A stretch of DNA of 64,000 bases from Stenotrophomonas rhizophila (GCF_020857975.1 NZ_JACWUO010000016.1:20914-84913), one strand, 5' to 3'. Positions 11,397 through 25,376 are shown, numbered from the stretch's first letter. Notes: generated by a model not told the origin, from the letters alone. Translations and numbers: made by a program.

Positions 11397-11448
11397 GCGG
11401 TTTCTCGTGTGTGGCAGGCAGCGGGGCGCGGCGCGCCCCGCCGTGGGT

Positions 11449-14326
<2,878 letters not shown>

Positions 14327-15061
14327 TTACCAGCGCGGCGCCTTGGTCAACGGCGGTGCCTGGTGCTGGCGGTCGTAAGCGCGCAGTTCGTCGCGGATGT
14401 GCGCGATGCGCTGGCGGCCCAGCGCGTTGCGGCCGTCGTCGAGTACCACGCCATCGAGCAGTTCGCCCATGCGCTGCACGGTCGGCAGCATCTTCTCCCA
14501 GGCGTCCAGCGCGGTCAGCGGTGCCGGCAGGGTCAGGAAGAAGGCGATCGCCGGGGTTTCCATCTCGCGGATATTGGCCATGTCGAAGCTGCCCGGCTTC
14601 ATGATGCTGGCCATGGAGAAGATCGGGCCGCGTTCGGGGTGGCCTTCCACCAGCCGGTGGAATACGTTCATGTGGCCAAACACCAGGCCGGTCTTTTCCG
14701 CGGCCACCACGATGTCTTCGCCGCGCAGCTGTTCGCCGGCACGGGCGGCCACGAACAGCGAGACGATCTTGTCGAAGTCCTGGTTGGCGCGCTTGCCCAG
14801 ATCGCTGGCCGGTGCGCCGTCGACCTCGGGCAGGCCCAGTTCGGGCTGGGTGACCCCGTCCTGACCGGATTCGCTGCCGCCATCGGGCGCGCTGCCCGGC
14901 TCACCCAGCACCGGCTCGCGGCGCGCGCCATTGGCGTTTTCGGCGCCTTCGACGCGGCGGCCCTGCGATTTTTTCTTGGGACGGCCAAACAGGAAGATCG
15001 CGGCGATCAACAGCAGGCCGGCGGCCAGGATGCCGATGCGGAGCAGTGCCATGTCGGACAT
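14327..15061 (-). CDS. zipA: cell division protein ZipA
   Basis: A 244-residue divisome protein that anchors FtsZ to the inner membrane. It has a short N-terminal periplasmic end, one membrane helix (about residues 4-24, LLRIGILAAGLLLIAAIFLF), a basic cluster (RPKKKSQGRR), a flexible acidic and proline-containing linker, and the globular ZipA C-terminal domain from about residue 100 (FDKIVSLFVAARAGEQLRG to PTVQRMGELLDG). The linker is short compared with E. coli ZipA (328 residues). It lies 42 bases downstream of smc on the same strand and upstream of ligA, a typical xanthomonad order. Confidence 0.92.
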   Translation of the reverse strand: MSDMALLRIGILAAGLLLIAAIFLFGRPKKKSQGRRVEGAENANGARREPVLGEPGSAPDGGSESGQDGVTQPELGLPEVDGAPASDLGKRANQDFDKIVSLFVAARAGEQLRGEDIVVAAEKTGLVFGHMNVFHRLVEGHPERGPIFSMASIMKPGSFDMANIREMETPAIAFFLTLPAPLTALDAWEKMLPTVQRMGELLDGVVLDDGRNALGRQRIAHIRDELRAYDRQHQAPPLTKAPRW

Positions 15062-15103
15062 TCGGGGAGTCTCCGGCTAAATCATTCAGATAAGCATGGC
15101 ACG

Positions 15104-18100
15104 TCAGGCGGCGCCCGCCAATCGTGCCGCCTCTTCCAGGTCCACGCTGACCAGACGGCTCACGCCCGGTTCGCGCATGGTCACGCCCGACAACTGGTGC
15201 GCGGCCTCCATGGTGGCCTTGTTGTGGCTGACAAACAGGAACTGCACCTTCTCGCTCATTTCCTTGACCATATTGGCCAGTCGGCCGACGTTGGCTTCAT
15301 CCAGCGGTGCATCGACCTCGTCCAGCAGGCAGAACGGGGCCGGATTGAGCTGGAAGATCGCAAACACCAGCGCCACCGCGGTCATCGCCTTCTCGCCACC
15401 GGACAGCAGCGAGATGCTCGACACGCGCTTGCCCGGCGGCCGGGCCATGATCGCCACGCCGGTGTCGAGCAGGTCTTCGCCGGTCAGTTCCAGGTAGGCG
15501 TGGCCGCCACCGAACAGGCGCGGGTACAGCTGCTGGACGCCGGCATTGACCCGGTCGAAGGTGTCCTTGAAGCGGCCGCGGGTTTCGCGGTCGATCTTGC
15601 GGATCGCCTCTTCCAGGGTATCCAGCGCGGTGGTCAGGTCGATGTTCTGCGCGTCCAGGTACTCCGAACGCTGCGAGGCCTCGCCGTACTCCTGGATGGC
15701 GGCCAGGTTGACCGGCTCCAGCCGGCGCATGCGCCCGTCGATCTGGTGCACCGCCTGTTCCCAGTCGCTGATGCGCGCCTCGTCGGGCAGGCTGTTGATC
15801 ACATCCTGCAGCACGAAACCGGCCTTCTCCACCGCCGCCGACAGCTGGTCGGCGCTGAGTACCAGCGCCTGCTGGTCCAGCTTGCGCTGGGAAATGCGTT
15901 CGCGCTGGGCCAGCGCCTGTTCGTCGCGCTGGTGGCGGGTCTGTTCGAAGCTGCGCAGCTCGGCGTCGATGCCGTCGAGCAGGGTGCGCGCCTCGCCCAG
16001 CACGCGGTCGGCGCGGACCCGCTCGCCCAGCGCGTTCTGGTGTTCGGCTTCCAGGCTCTGCACCGGTGAATCGCCATCGTCCAGCTGCGCATGCAGTTCG
16101 CCCAGGCGCCCCTCCAACTGGCTGCGCTGGGTGCTCATGCGTTCCAGCGCCTGGCTCAGCGAGCCGACCTGGGTACGCTGCGATTCCAGGGTCAAGGCCA
16201 GCGCATGCGCGCTTTCGCGCACGCTGCGCGCGGCCTCGCGGGCCTGGTCGCGGGCCTCGCTGAGCTGGCGGCGTTCGCTTTCCAGCGCCTGCCGCACCGC
16301 TTCCAGGTCGCCCATGCTGTTGACCGCATCGTCCAGCCGCGCGCGTGCCTCGCGCACCTGTTCGCGGCCGGCATCCAGGGTTTCCAGCAACTGCGACAAC
16401 TCGCCTTCGATGCGATCGATGCGGGTGCGCGCGGCCTCGACCTTGCCCTGCTGGCTTTGCAGCTGGCCGCCCAGTTCGGACACGCTGCGGTGCGCCAGGT
16501 ACAGCTGGCGCTGCGCGTCTTCGCGTTGTTGTTCGCCAGCCAGCAGCTGGTCACGGAACTCGGCCAGGCGCGCTTCCAGCGCGGCTTCGCGCTCCTGCAG
16601 GCCGTCGATCTGCTCGCGCAGGGTGACGATCTCGCGTTCGCGCAGCAGGGCGCCCTGCTTGGCCGCGCCGGAGCGTGATACGCGCACCCAGCCCTGGCCC
16701 AGGCGCTCGCCACAGCGGGTGATCACCGAATCGCCCTCGCCCAGCTGCGCCTGCAGGGCGCGCGCCTGTTCCAGGTCCTCGGCGGCATGCAGGCGGGCCA
16801 GCAGGCGTCGGATCGCGGTGGGCCCCTGCACCTTGGCCGCCAGCGAGGTCGGGGCGACCTGCAGCGGCTGCTGTTCGGCCGACACCAGGGCGATGCGGCC
16901 ATCGCCCAGCTCGGCCAGTTCGCCGACCAGGTGCTCGGGGGCGTCGACCAGCACGCCTTCGATCAGCTGGCCCAGCGCGCTTTCCACGGCATTTTCCCAG
17001 CCCGCCTCCACCTCCAGGCGCTCGCCGACGCGTGCGCCCGAATCCAGCCCGCGCGCCTTCAACCAGGCCACGGCGGCGCCCTGTTCCTGGCCCAGCGCGG
17101 CCTGCTGCAGGGTCTCCAGCGAAGACAAGCGGCCGCGCGCGGCCTGGGCCTGCTTGCGGATCTCGGCCAGCTCGGTCTGGCCGCTGCGCTGGCGCTCCTG
17201 CAGGCCGGCCACGGCCTCCTTGCGCAGCTCGACCTGTTCGTTGAGCCCGTCCAGCGCGGCCTTCTGGGTTTCGTGCTGCAACTGCAGTTCTTCGAAGGTC
17301 TGCGCCAGCGCATCCAGGTCCAGCCCGGTGCGCTCGGCGCTGAGGGCTTCGCGGCGGCGGTCGGCTTCCAGCACCTGGCGGTCCAGGTAGTCCACGCGGG
17401 TGCGTTCGACTTCACCGGCGCGCGAGGCTTCGGAGGTGCTGCGGGTATGCGCTTCCCAGCGCGCCTGCCAGTCGGCCAGGCGGCCTTCGGCGTCGCGCAG
17501 GGCTTCCTGCTTGATTTCGTTTTCTTCCTGCAGCTGTTCCAGCTGCGGCTCGGCCAGCTCGACCGATTCGCGCAGTACGCCCAGCCGGGCCTGGTCGCCG
17601 CCGATGTGCTGGCCCAGTTCGGCCAGCGCCTGCTGGGTTTCGTCGCGGGCCTTGTGCAGGCGCTGGGACATTTCGCGCTGGTGCTGGATCTGCTGTTCGA
17701 GCCGGGCCAGGGTGCTGCCCACCTGGTAGACCTCGGCCTGGGCGGTGCTCAGCGCATCGGCCGCTTCTTCGCGGCGCACGCGGCTGGTTTCGATCCGGGC
17801 TTCGGCATCGCGCTGTTCGGCGATGAACTGCTGCAAGCGGGTTTCTTCCTGCGACAACGCTTCGCGCAGGCCGCTCAGGCGGGTGTCCAGGCCGCGGAAC
17901 TCAAGGGCTTTCCACTCGGCATCCTTGACCTTGCGCTCTTCCTGCAGGGCCTGGTACTGCTCGGCCTGGCGGGCCTGGCGCTTGAGGTGTTCGAGCTGCT
18001 TGCCGATTTCCTCGCGCAGGTCGCCGAGCCGGTCCAGGTTCTCGCGGGTGTGGCGGATGCGGGTTTCGGTTTCCTTGCGGCGCTCCTTGTACTTGGAGAT

Positions 18101-18607
18101 GCCGGCGGCTTCTTCCAGGTATACGCGCAGGTCTTCGGGGCGGGCTTCGATGATCTGGCTGATCATGCCCTGTTCGATGATGGAGTAGCTGCGCGGGCCC
18201 AGGCCGGTACCCAGGAACAGGTCGGTGATGTCGCGGCGGCGGCACTTGGTGCCGTTGAGGTAATAGTTGCTGCTGCCGTCGCGGCTGACCTGGCGCTTGA
18301 CCGAGATTTCGTTGAACGAGGCGTACTCGCCGGAAATGGTGTGGTCGGTATTGTCGAAGATCAGTTCGACGGTGGCCTGGGACACCGGCTTGCGCGCCGA
18401 GGAGCCGGAGAAGATGACGTCGGTGAGCGAATCGCCGCGCAGGCGGCTGGCCGAGCTTTCGCCCATGACCCAGCGCACCGCGTCGATGATGTTGGATTTG
18501 CCGCAGCCATTGGGGCCCACCACGCCGGTCATGTTGGTCGGCAGGTGCAGCGTGGTCGGATCGACGAAGGATTTGAAGCCGGAGAGCTTGATCGTGGACA
18601 GACGCAT
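15104..18607 (-). CDS. smc: chromosome segregation protein SMC
   Basis: An 1167-residue SMC ATPase that, with ScpA and ScpB, condenses and segregates the chromosome. The N-terminal head has Walker A GPNGCGKSNIIDAVRW near residues 32-40. Two long coiled coils (about 170-490 and 660-1000) flank a hinge near residues 500-640. The C-terminal head carries the ABC signature LSGGEKAMTA and Walker B CLLDEVDAPLD. The frame is open far upstream, but ATG 18607 (MRLSTIKLSGFKSF) is the family start. The presence of Smc rather than MukB fits the Lysobacteraceae. The gene is followed 42 bases later by zipA and preceded by a 547-base gap with a large hairpin. Confidence 0.97.
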   Translation of the reverse strand: MRLSTIKLSGFKSFVDPTTLHLPTNMTGVVGPNGCGKSNIIDAVRWVMGESSASRLRGDSLTDVIFSGSSARKPVSQATVELIFDNTDHTISGEYASFNEISVKRQVSRDGSSNYYLNGTKCRRRDITDLFLGTGLGPRSYSIIEQGMISQIIEARPEDLRVYLEEAAGISKYKERRKETETRIRHTRENLDRLGDLREEIGKQLEHLKRQARQAEQYQALQEERKVKDAEWKALEFRGLDTRLSGLREALSQEETRLQQFIAEQRDAEARIETSRVRREEAADALSTAQAEVYQVGSTLARLEQQIQHQREMSQRLHKARDETQQALAELGQHIGGDQARLGVLRESVELAEPQLEQLQEENEIKQEALRDAEGRLADWQARWEAHTRSTSEASRAGEVERTRVDYLDRQVLEADRRREALSAERTGLDLDALAQTFEELQLQHETQKAALDGLNEQVELRKEAVAGLQERQRSGQTELAEIRKQAQAARGRLSSLETLQQAALGQEQGAAVAWLKARGLDSGARVGERLEVEAGWENAVESALGQLIEGVLVDAPEHLVGELAELGDGRIALVSAEQQPLQVAPTSLAAKVQGPTAIRRLLARLHAAEDLEQARALQAQLGEGDSVITRCGERLGQGWVRVSRSGAAKQGALLREREIVTLREQIDGLQEREAALEARLAEFRDQLLAGEQQREDAQRQLYLAHRSVSELGGQLQSQQGKVEAARTRIDRIEGELSQLLETLDAGREQVREARARLDDAVNSMGDLEAVRQALESERRQLSEARDQAREAARSVRESAHALALTLESQRTQVGSLSQALERMSTQRSQLEGRLGELHAQLDDGDSPVQSLEAEHQNALGERVRADRVLGEARTLLDGIDAELRSFEQTRHQRDEQALAQRERISQRKLDQQALVLSADQLSAAVEKAGFVLQDVINSLPDEARISDWEQAVHQIDGRMRRLEPVNLAAIQEYGEASQRSEYLDAQNIDLTTALDTLEEAIRKIDRETRGRFKDTFDRVNAGVQQLYPRLFGGGHAYLELTGEDLLDTGVAIMARPPGKRVSSISLLSGGEKAMTAVALVFAIFQLNPAPFCLLDEVDAPLDEANVGRLANMVKEMSEKVQFLFVSHNKATMEAAHQLSGVTMREPGVSRLVSVDLEEAARLAGAA

Positions 18608-18863
18608 GGCGTGGTTGGTTTCCGGGGCGAGGGCCTGAAACGACCCCCGCCAGGGTGGATGTCGGGGCGAATCCCACCCCCCAAGCCATTGATGTTGCTG
18701 GAATTCAATGGCCCCGAGGGCGACGCGATAGGCTGAGTATAACGGGGCGGGTGTTCCACGGGCGGTGGTGGCGCTGGTTGTGCAGAAGTCACGAGCCTGC
18801 GGCGTCTGGCCGGACCTGCTCGGCACCGGCTCGCTCTCTCCCCGCCAGGATCGCGATCCGTCT

Positions 18864-19053
18864 GGGAGGGGGCGGGTGGCCCCGTCCGGGACTGTCGAAA
18901 ACATGGGTCCGGCGCATGCGCCGGGCGGGTTGGGCAGGATGCTCAACCCAGGCCTTGCCGGATGCGCAGGACAGCGCATGCGAGCAAGTTTTCGCCAAGC
19001 CCCCGGGGATGGGTTTACGTGCGTGTCCCGGACTGGGCCACCCGCCCCCTCCC
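18864..19053 (-). repeat. large structured hairpin element E1 (three-way-junction class with 81-nt insertion)
   Basis: The outer arms at 18864-18892 and 19025-19053 are complementary over 28 of 29 positions and end in GGGAC / GTCCC. The interior has an inner stem CGAAAACAT split from its partner GTTTTCG by an 81-nt insertion (18907-18987) that is itself palindromic, then the second inner hairpin CCCGGGGATGGG. It shares its interior with E8 at 60169 and, without the insertion, with E2 at 25200. It lies in the 547-base gap between the start of smc and the end of rplI. The remainder of the gap (18608-18863) shows no gene and no promoter I can defend. Strand is assigned by analogy to the rplI terminator that points at it and is arbitrary. 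Confidence 0.8.
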
Positions 19054-19091
19054 CACTTGCAGAAGAAAAGCGCCAAAGCCTTTCGCGGCCA

Positions 19092-19126
19092 ACAAAACAA
19101 AAACGGGCGCCCTTGCGGGCACCCGT
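19092..19126 (-). terminator. intrinsic terminator of the rpsF-rpsR-rplI operon
   Basis: On the minus strand a stem ACGGGTGCCCGC / GCGGGCGCCCGT-type hairpin (19103-19126) is followed by TTTTTGTTTTGTT. It lies about 30 bases after the rplI stop codon. Confidence 0.85.
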
Positions 19127-19154
19127 TTCAGTGATTCCCGCCTTTCGGCAGGGA

Positions 19155-19607
19155 TCAGGCCTTTTCGGCTTCCACAACCACCTTGACGGTGGTTTCCACG
19201 TCGGCGTGCAGGTGAACAGTCACCTCGTACTCGCCCACGTTGCGGAAGGCACCTTCGCCCAGGATGACTTCGCTCTTTTCCAGCGGCAGGCCGATCTTGG
19301 TGAAGGCTTCGGCGATATCGCGCGGGCCGACCGAACCGTACAGCTTGCCTTCGGTCGAGGCATTGGCGGCGATCAGCACGCTCTTGCCTTCCAGCTTGGC
19401 CTTGCGGGCTTCGGCGTCAGCGTGGATCGACTGGGCCTTGGCTTCGTATTCGGCGCGCTTGGCTTCGAACTCGGCCACGTTGGTGGCGGTGGCCGGAACG
19501 GCCTTGCCGGTCGGGACCAGGAAGTTGCGGCCGTAGCCCGGCTTCACGTCGACCAGGTCGCCCAGGCCGCCGAGGTTGGTGACCTTCTGAAGAAGAATCA
19601 GCTTCAT
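19155..19607 (-). CDS. rplI: 50S ribosomal protein L9
   Basis: A 150-residue L9 with the typical N-terminal domain ([32 protein letters not shown]), a connecting helix rich in Glu, Ala and Lys, and the C-terminal RNA-binding domain ([15 protein letters not shown]). It binds 23S rRNA near the L1 stalk. It is the last gene of the rpsF-rpsR-rplI operon and is followed by a clear terminator. A 151-base gap separates it from rpsR. Confidence 0.98.
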   Translation of the reverse strand: MKLILLQKVTNLGGLGDLVDVKPGYGRNFLVPTGKAVPATATNVAEFEAKRAEYEAKAQSIHADAEARKAKLEGKSVLIAANASTEGKLYGSVGPRDIAEAFTKIGLPLEKSEVILGEGAFRNVGEYEVTVHLHADVETTVKVVVEAEKA

Positions 19608-19758
19608 GATGTAGCTCCAAATGTATTCGTTAGCGAGGCCCAGGCCCCGCAGCGGATGGCTGTCCGAATATCCGAACGGCAGACCTGGAAACCGCCCGAC
19701 GCTTCACGGCGCGGGCGGCCAGGTCCACGAAAGCGGCGACCGAAGCCGCCGGCCTTCA

Positions 19759-19989
19759 TCAGACGTCGTGGTTGTCGGTGTACGGGATCAGGGCCAGGAA
19801 ACGGGCGCGCTTGACGGCCGTTGCCAGCTGGCGCTGGTACTTCGACTTGGTACCGGTCACGCGGCTCGGCACGATCTTGCCGTTCTCGGTGAGGTACTGG
19901 CGCAGGGTGTTGAGATCCTTGTAATCGATCTCCTTGACACCTTCGGCCGTGAACTTGCAGAACTTGCGGCGACGGAAGAACTTGGACAT
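19759..19989 (-). CDS. rpsR: 30S ribosomal protein S18
   Basis: A 76-residue S18 ([20 protein letters not shown]), which binds S6 and 16S rRNA in the platform. The single cysteine in RRRKFCKF matches zinc-independent gammaproteobacterial S18. It lies 11 bases after rpsF in the same operon. The 151-base gap downstream to rplI contains no ORF; priB and other insertions seen in some bacteria are absent. Confidence 0.98.
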   Translation of the reverse strand: MSKFFRRRKFCKFTAEGVKEIDYKDLNTLRQYLTENGKIVPSRVTGTKSKYQRQLATAVKRARFLALIPYTDNHDV

Positions 19990-20000
19990 GTCAGTGCTCC

Positions 20001-20438
20001 TTAAGCGGCCGAAGCGGCGTCTTCGCCGGCATCGGTGTCAGCGGCGGGGGTGGTTTCACCTTCTTCGTCATCACGACGACGACGCTCGCCACGCTCGGGC
20101 TTGTCACCCTTCTCGTCCTTGCTCTTCATGATCAGCGACTGCTCGGTGTCGGCTTCGTCACGCTTGATGACGAGGTTGCGCAGCACCGCATCGTTGAAGC
20201 GGAAGCTTTCCACCAGCTCGCTCAGCACGGCCTGGTCGCACTCGATGTTGAGCATGACGTAATGGGCCTTCACCAGGTTCTGGATCGGGTAGGCCAGCTG
20301 ACGACGGCCCCAGTCTTCCAGACGGTGGATGGTGCCGCTGCCGTTCTCGACCAGCGACTTGTAGCGCTCGATCATGGCCGGAACCTGTTCGCTCTGGTCC
20401 GGATGGACCAGGAACACGACTTCGTAATGACGACTCAT
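20001..20438 (-). CDS. rpsF: 30S ribosomal protein S6
   Basis: A 145-residue S6 ([20 protein letters not shown]), partner of S18. The folded domain ends near residue 95. The remaining tail is long and charged ([22 protein letters not shown] followed by an Ala/Asp end), much like the modifiable C-terminal tails seen in other gammaproteobacteria, although this one ends in Ala rather than Glu. It is the first gene of the operon. Its promoter should lie in 20439-20606, where I see a GGCCCC/GGGGCC hairpin but no clear -35/-10. Confidence 0.97.
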   Translation of the reverse strand: MSRHYEVVFLVHPDQSEQVPAMIERYKSLVENGSGTIHRLEDWGRRQLAYPIQNLVKAHYVMLNIECDQAVLSELVESFRFNDAVLRNLVIKRDEADTEQSLIMKSKDEKGDKPERGERRRRDDEEGETTPAADTDAGEDAASAA

Positions 20439-20606
20439 GTGTTTTTACCTTTCGGATGTGGCCCCTTGGGGGCCGGACAGCCCCCCGCAGGTGAACGCGG
20501 TGGGGCAAGGGTCCTGCCCGGAATCAGGCAGGAAGCCGCAAAGTATGGCAGCAGCAGCGCCCGCAGGCAAGCAACAGCGGGGCTGGACGCCCCGCGCCGG
20601 CCCCGA

Positions 20607-20945
20607 TCAGGCCTTGTCGGCCTCGGTGGTGAAGCTCTCCCCGCAGCCGCATTCGGCGGTGGCGTTCGGGTTCCTGAACATGAACGTCTCGCTCAGGCCC
20701 TGCTTGCCGAAGTCGATTTCGGTGCCGTCGACCAGGCCCAGGCTGTCGGCATCCACGTAGATGCGCACCCCGTCCTGCTCGAACACGGTATCGCCCTCGC
20801 GCTGGTCGCGGGCCAGGTCGGTGACGTGGCCCCAGCCCGAACAGCCGGTGCGGGTCACGCCGAAACGCAGGCCCAGCGCGCCGGGGGTCTGCTCGACGAA
20901 CGTGCGCACACGGGCAAAGGCAACAGGGGTAAGGCTTACGGCCAT
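20607..20945 (-). CDS. iscA: A-type iron-sulfur cluster carrier, IscA-like
   Basis: A 112-residue A-type carrier that hands Fe-S clusters to apoproteins. The three conserved cysteines are in TRTGCSGWGH and ECGCGESF. The stretch GTEIDFGKQGLSETF followed by FRNPNATAECGCGESF is closer to IscA than to ErpA or SufA. It is not next to other isc genes here; it stands alone between rpsF and the divergent asnS. The paralogue assignment is therefore likely but not certain. Confidence 0.75.
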   Translation of the reverse strand: MAVSLTPVAFARVRTFVEQTPGALGLRFGVTRTGCSGWGHVTDLARDQREGDTVFEQDGVRIYVDADSLGLVDGTEIDFGKQGLSETFMFRNPNATAECGCGESFTTEADKA

Positions 20946-21130
20946 GACAGGTGACTCCAGCGGATCGTGATCATTATAGGGTGTGGCGCGCCCCGGGGAG
21001 CACCGGGCGCACCCCGCGGTTCATGCGGGCAACAGCCCCGGACCATCGCGAGAAATGCCTCGCAAGCCGAACACCGCACCCGTTAAACTCCGTGTTCAGA
21101 GATCGAGTCGATCAACAGAGGATTCAAGTC

Positions 21131-22525
<1,395 letters not shown>

Positions 22526-22576
22526 TCCACGCGCTCTGATCCACGCGTTCTGGCCCGCCCAAGGAGGCACTGACCC

Positions 22577-22882
22577 ATGACCCTGTTCCTCGCGCTGTGT
22601 TTCGTCGGCGTGGCGATCGCCGGGTTCAGTGCCTTCGTGATTTTCTGGCCACTGACCCTGGTGCATATCCGCGACCGCCACCCGGCCCTGGCCGACCGCT
22701 TCGGCGCCGGTGCGTTCCTGCGCCCGGACGCGCTGGGCTGGCTGCTTGGCCGGCACTACCGCCAGACCCCCGACCGGGCGCTGTCCGGGCTGGCCACGCC
22801 AGCCTGGGTCGCGCTGCTGACCCTGTTGGCCGGATTGGGCATGGCTGCCCTGCTCTGGCTGCTTTCGATGGTGATGACATGA
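22577..22882 (+). CDS. small two-helix membrane protein
   Basis: A 101-residue protein with two hydrophobic segments, about residues 5-30 (FLALCFVGVAIAGFSAFVIF) and 76-100 (VALLTLLAGLGMAALLWLLS), and a basic loop containing RDRHPALADRFGAGAFLRPDALGW. I do not recognise a named family. AAGGAGG lies six to ten bases before the ATG, so it is well translated. Its TGA overlaps the ATG of the next gene (ATGA), placing it in an operon after asnS. Confidence 0.75.
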   Translation: MTLFLALCFVGVAIAGFSAFVIFWPLTLVHIRDRHPALADRFGAGAFLRPDALGWLLGRHYRQTPDRALSGLATPAWVALLTLLAGLGMAALLWLLSMVMT

Positions 22883-23193
22883 ATGAAACCCCCTCCAACC
22901 GCGACGCATGGTTCTTGGCCAGCCTGGGCAACACGTTGATCTGGGCACGGCTGCGGGTACGCCCGGGCGGCACCGCCGAAGTGTTGGACAGCGATGGCAA
23001 CACGCTCAGCTACGATAGCGAAGACACCGCGCGTTCGCAGCTGTTCGACGCCGAGTTCGTCGCCTACGAGGGCCTGGACGAAGAGGACGCGCTGATCCGC
23101 GGCTTCTCGCTGCATGAAGTGCAGCCGCCGCAGGCCGACAGCGATGCCGACCTGCACGGCCGCATGGTGCAGAGCCTGGGCGCACGCGCGTAA
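22879..23193 (+). CDS. hypothetical protein, acidic, 104 residues
   Basis: A soluble acidic protein with no recognisable domain. It starts at ATG 22879, overlapping the preceding stop codon by four bases. The sequence contains TAEVLDSDGNTLSYDSEDTA and a DEEDALIRGF segment. Codon use matches the neighbours. It is probably translated together with the two-helix membrane protein, so the two may act together, but nothing more can be said. Confidence 0.7.
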   Translation: MNETPSNRDAWFLASLGNTLIWARLRVRPGGTAEVLDSDGNTLSYDSEDTARSQLFDAEFVAYEGLDEEDALIRGFSLHEVQPPQADSDADLHGRMVQSLGARA

Positions 23194-23200
23194 CCGGGCC

Positions 23201-23839
23201 ATGTTCATCCCATCGGCCTTCGCCGAGACCGACCTGATCTGGCTGGACCGGTTGCTGGCGCGCGATGCGTTCGTCACCCTGGTCAGCACCGGCGCCGACG
23301 GCTACCAGCAGGCCACCCGGCTGCCGGTACTGTACCGGCGCGATGCCGACGGCATCCTGATCGAAGGCCACTGGGCCAAGCCGAACCCGCAGGCCGGGCA
23401 TGCCGGCCCGGCCATGCTGCTGGTGGATGGCCCGCATGCCTATGTGTCGCCGGGCTGGTATCCGGATAAAGACGCCCAGGCGCGGGTTCCGACCTGGAAC
23501 TACGCCGCCGCCGAACTGCGCGGCGTGCTCGAACCGGTGACCGCCCCCGATGCGCTGATCGGAATGCTTGACGGCCTGAGCGCGCACTACGAAGCACAGG
23601 TGGGCGGCAACTGGGCGCTGCAGCCGATCGAGCCGCGGCAACGGAAAATGCTGGCCGGCATCGTCGGCTTCCGCTTCCGCCCCACCCAGGTGCAGGTCAA
23701 GCTCAAGCTGAGCCAGAACCACCCCGAAGCCAACCAGCGCAGCGTGATCGATGCGCTGTCGGCACTGGAAGCGCCGGCCTCGCGCGAGCTGGCGCAGTGG
23801 ATGCGCTGGCGCCGCGACCACGGCGGCAACGACGACTGA
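23201..23839 (+). CDS. FMN-binding negative transcriptional regulator, PaiB family
   Basis: A 212-residue split-barrel flavoprotein of the PaiB type, starting at ATG 23201 seven bases after the preceding gene. The family is recognised by the N-terminal MFIPSAFAET, the GHWAKPNPQ segment, HAYVSPGWYPDK near residue 85, VPTWNYAAAELRG near 105 and the C-terminal KLSQNHPEANQRSVI. PaiB was named as a regulator of protease and sporulation genes in Bacillus. In proteobacteria its role is unclear, and FMN-dependent chemistry is equally possible. Confidence 0.85.
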   Translation: MFIPSAFAETDLIWLDRLLARDAFVTLVSTGADGYQQATRLPVLYRRDADGILIEGHWAKPNPQAGHAGPAMLLVDGPHAYVSPGWYPDKDAQARVPTWNYAAAELRGVLEPVTAPDALIGMLDGLSAHYEAQVGGNWALQPIEPRQRKMLAGIVGFRFRPTQVQVKLKLSQNHPEANQRSVIDALSALEAPASRELAQWMRWRRDHGGNDD

Positions 23840-23916
23840 ACCCTTCCCCGTTTCCCGCGACGACGCGGCCCCGCCGGCCGCGCCTTGCCCCCACCTCACG
23901 TCAGGGACACCGCACC

Positions 23917-24579
23917 ATGAAAGACATCCACAAGCTGCTGCAGAACAACCGCGACTGGGCCGACCGGATCGAGAAGGAAGACCCGGACTTCTTCCAGCAG
24001 CTGGCCAGGCAGCAGCACCCGGAATACCTGTGGATCGGCTGCTCCGATTCGCGGGTGCCGGCCAACCAGATCATCGGCATGGCCCCGGGCGAGGTGTTCG
24101 TGCACCGCAACGTGGCCAACGTGGTGGTGCACACCGACCTGAACTGCCTGAGCGTGATCCAGTACGCGGTGGACCAGCTCAAGGTCAAGCACATCCTGAT
24201 CGTGGGCCATTACGGCTGCGGCGGGGTGCACGCCAGCCTGCACAACACGCGGGTGGGCCTGGCCGACAACTGGCTGCGGCATGTCGGCGATGTGGCGCAG
24301 AAGCATGCGGCGATCATGGATGCGATCGAGGAACCGGACCTCAAGCATGCACGGCTGTGCGAGTTGAACGTGATCGAGCAGGTGGTCAACGCCTGCCGTT
24401 CGACGATCGTGCAGGATGCCTGGGCGCGCGGGCAGAAGCTGATGGTGCATGGCTGGGTGTACAGCCTGAAGGACGGCCGGGTGCGCGAGATGGGCATCGA
24501 CGTGGGCCGCCCGGAAGACCTGATGCCGGCCTACGAGCAGGCGCTGGCGCATGTTCCGCGCCGCGGCCGGCGCGACTGA
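23917..24579 (+). CDS. can: beta-carbonic anhydrase
   Basis: A 220-residue cytoplasmic beta-class enzyme that interconverts CO2 and bicarbonate. All zinc and catalytic residues keep E. coli Can numbering: C42 and D44 in IGCSDSRVP, then H98 and C101 in VGHYGCGGV. The length equals that of E. coli Can. ATG 23917 is preceded by CAGGGACA. The next gene on the same strand is the 3-hydroxyanthranilate dioxygenase, 25 bases on. Confidence 0.95.
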   Translation: MKDIHKLLQNNRDWADRIEKEDPDFFQQLARQQHPEYLWIGCSDSRVPANQIIGMAPGEVFVHRNVANVVVHTDLNCLSVIQYAVDQLKVKHILIVGHYGCGGVHASLHNTRVGLADNWLRHVGDVAQKHAAIMDAIEEPDLKHARLCELNVIEQVVNACRSTIVQDAWARGQKLMVHGWVYSLKDGRVREMGIDVGRPEDLMPAYEQALAHVPRRGRRD

Positions 24580-24604
24580 CCCTTTCCCTCACGGAACCGC
24601 CCCC

Positions 24605-25132
24605 ATGCTCGCCTCCCCCATCAATCTGCTGGCCTGGATCGAGGAACACCGGCACCTGCTCAAGCCGCCGGTGGGCAACAAGATGATCGACAACGGCGAT
24701 TTCATCGTAATGGTGGTGGGCGGGCCGAACAGCCGCACCGACTACCACTACGACGAAGGCCCGGAGTGGTTCTACCAGCTCGAAGGCGAGATGGTGCTGA
24801 AGGTGCAGGAAGACGGCGCGGTGCGCGACATCCCGATCCGCGCCGGCGAGATTTTCCTGCTGCCGGGCAAGGTGCCGCATTCGCCGCGGCGCCCGGCCGG
24901 TGGCGTGGGGCTGGTGGTGGAACGCAAGCGGCTGGCGCATGAGCGCGACGGGCTGTTGTGGTTCTGCGAGCAGTGCAACCACAAGCTGCACGAAGAGTAC
25001 TTCACGCTGGAGAACATCGAGACCGATCTGCCGAAGGTGTTTGCGCGGTATCAGTCTTCGTTGGCACTGCGGACGTGCGCGAATTGCGGGCATGTTGATC
25101 CGTTGCCGGGCGCTGTTGCGGCTGAAGGCTGA
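24605..25132 (+). CDS. nbaC: 3-hydroxyanthranilate 3,4-dioxygenase
   Basis: A 175-residue cupin that opens 3-hydroxyanthranilate to the semialdehyde that closes spontaneously to quinolinate. The iron ligands are H48, E54 ([10 protein letters not shown]) and H92 (KVPHSPRRP), with R44 nearby. The second, rubredoxin-like iron site of the bacterial enzymes is complete (C121, C124, C158 and C161 in FCEQC and CANC). With kynU and kmo downstream it completes most of the tryptophan-to-quinolinate route. The symbol haaO or kynD is also used. A 725-base repeat-filled gap separates it from kynU. Confidence 0.94.
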   Translation: MLASPINLLAWIEEHRHLLKPPVGNKMIDNGDFIVMVVGGPNSRTDYHYDEGPEWFYQLEGEMVLKVQEDGAVRDIPIRAGEIFLLPGKVPHSPRRPAGGVGLVVERKRLAHERDGLLWFCEQCNHKLHEEYFTLENIETDLPKVFARYQSSLALRTCANCGHVDPLPGAVAAEG

Positions 25133-25199
25133 AGGCTGAGAAGCCGAGAAGCCGAGAAGCCACAGAGCTTGGAGCTGCACGGTCCAGTGTCCATAGGCT

Positions 25200-25305
25200 G
25201 GGTTGGCGCGGGTGGGTTTGCGGGACACGCCGTAAACCCATCCTTGGGGGCTTGGCGAAAACATCCATGTTTTCGACAGTCCCGCAAACCCACCCGCGCC
25301 AACCC
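25200..25305. repeat. large structured hairpin element E2 (three-way-junction class)
   Basis: The outer arms 25200-25226 and 25279-25305 are perfectly complementary over 27 bases. The interior is exactly 52 bases. Read on the minus strand it contains the inner stem CGAAAACAT-GG-ATGTTTTCG and the second hairpin CCCA-AGGA-TGGG flanked by GCC and GGC. It is the uninterrupted version of E1 and E8. Its first neighbour E3 lies 312 bases to the right in the opposite orientation. Short tandem GAAGCCGA copies precede it at about 25127-25160. Confidence 0.85.
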
Positions 25306-25376
25306 TTCCATAGCTGGCTGGTGCTCAAGGGAAAATCGCTGGACGCCCAGCGGTTCATACGCGAACAAGACGCGCT

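Noticed and set aside
18608..19177. In-frame open extension upstream of smc that would lengthen the protein
   Set aside because: The SMC family begins MRLSTIKLSGFKSF at 18607; the extension runs through hairpin E1 and is not coding-like.
25200..25305. Interpreting E2 as a simple intrinsic terminator of nbaC
   Set aside because: There is no T-run after the stem on either strand, the stem is far longer than needed, and the interior is conserved, which terminators do not require.
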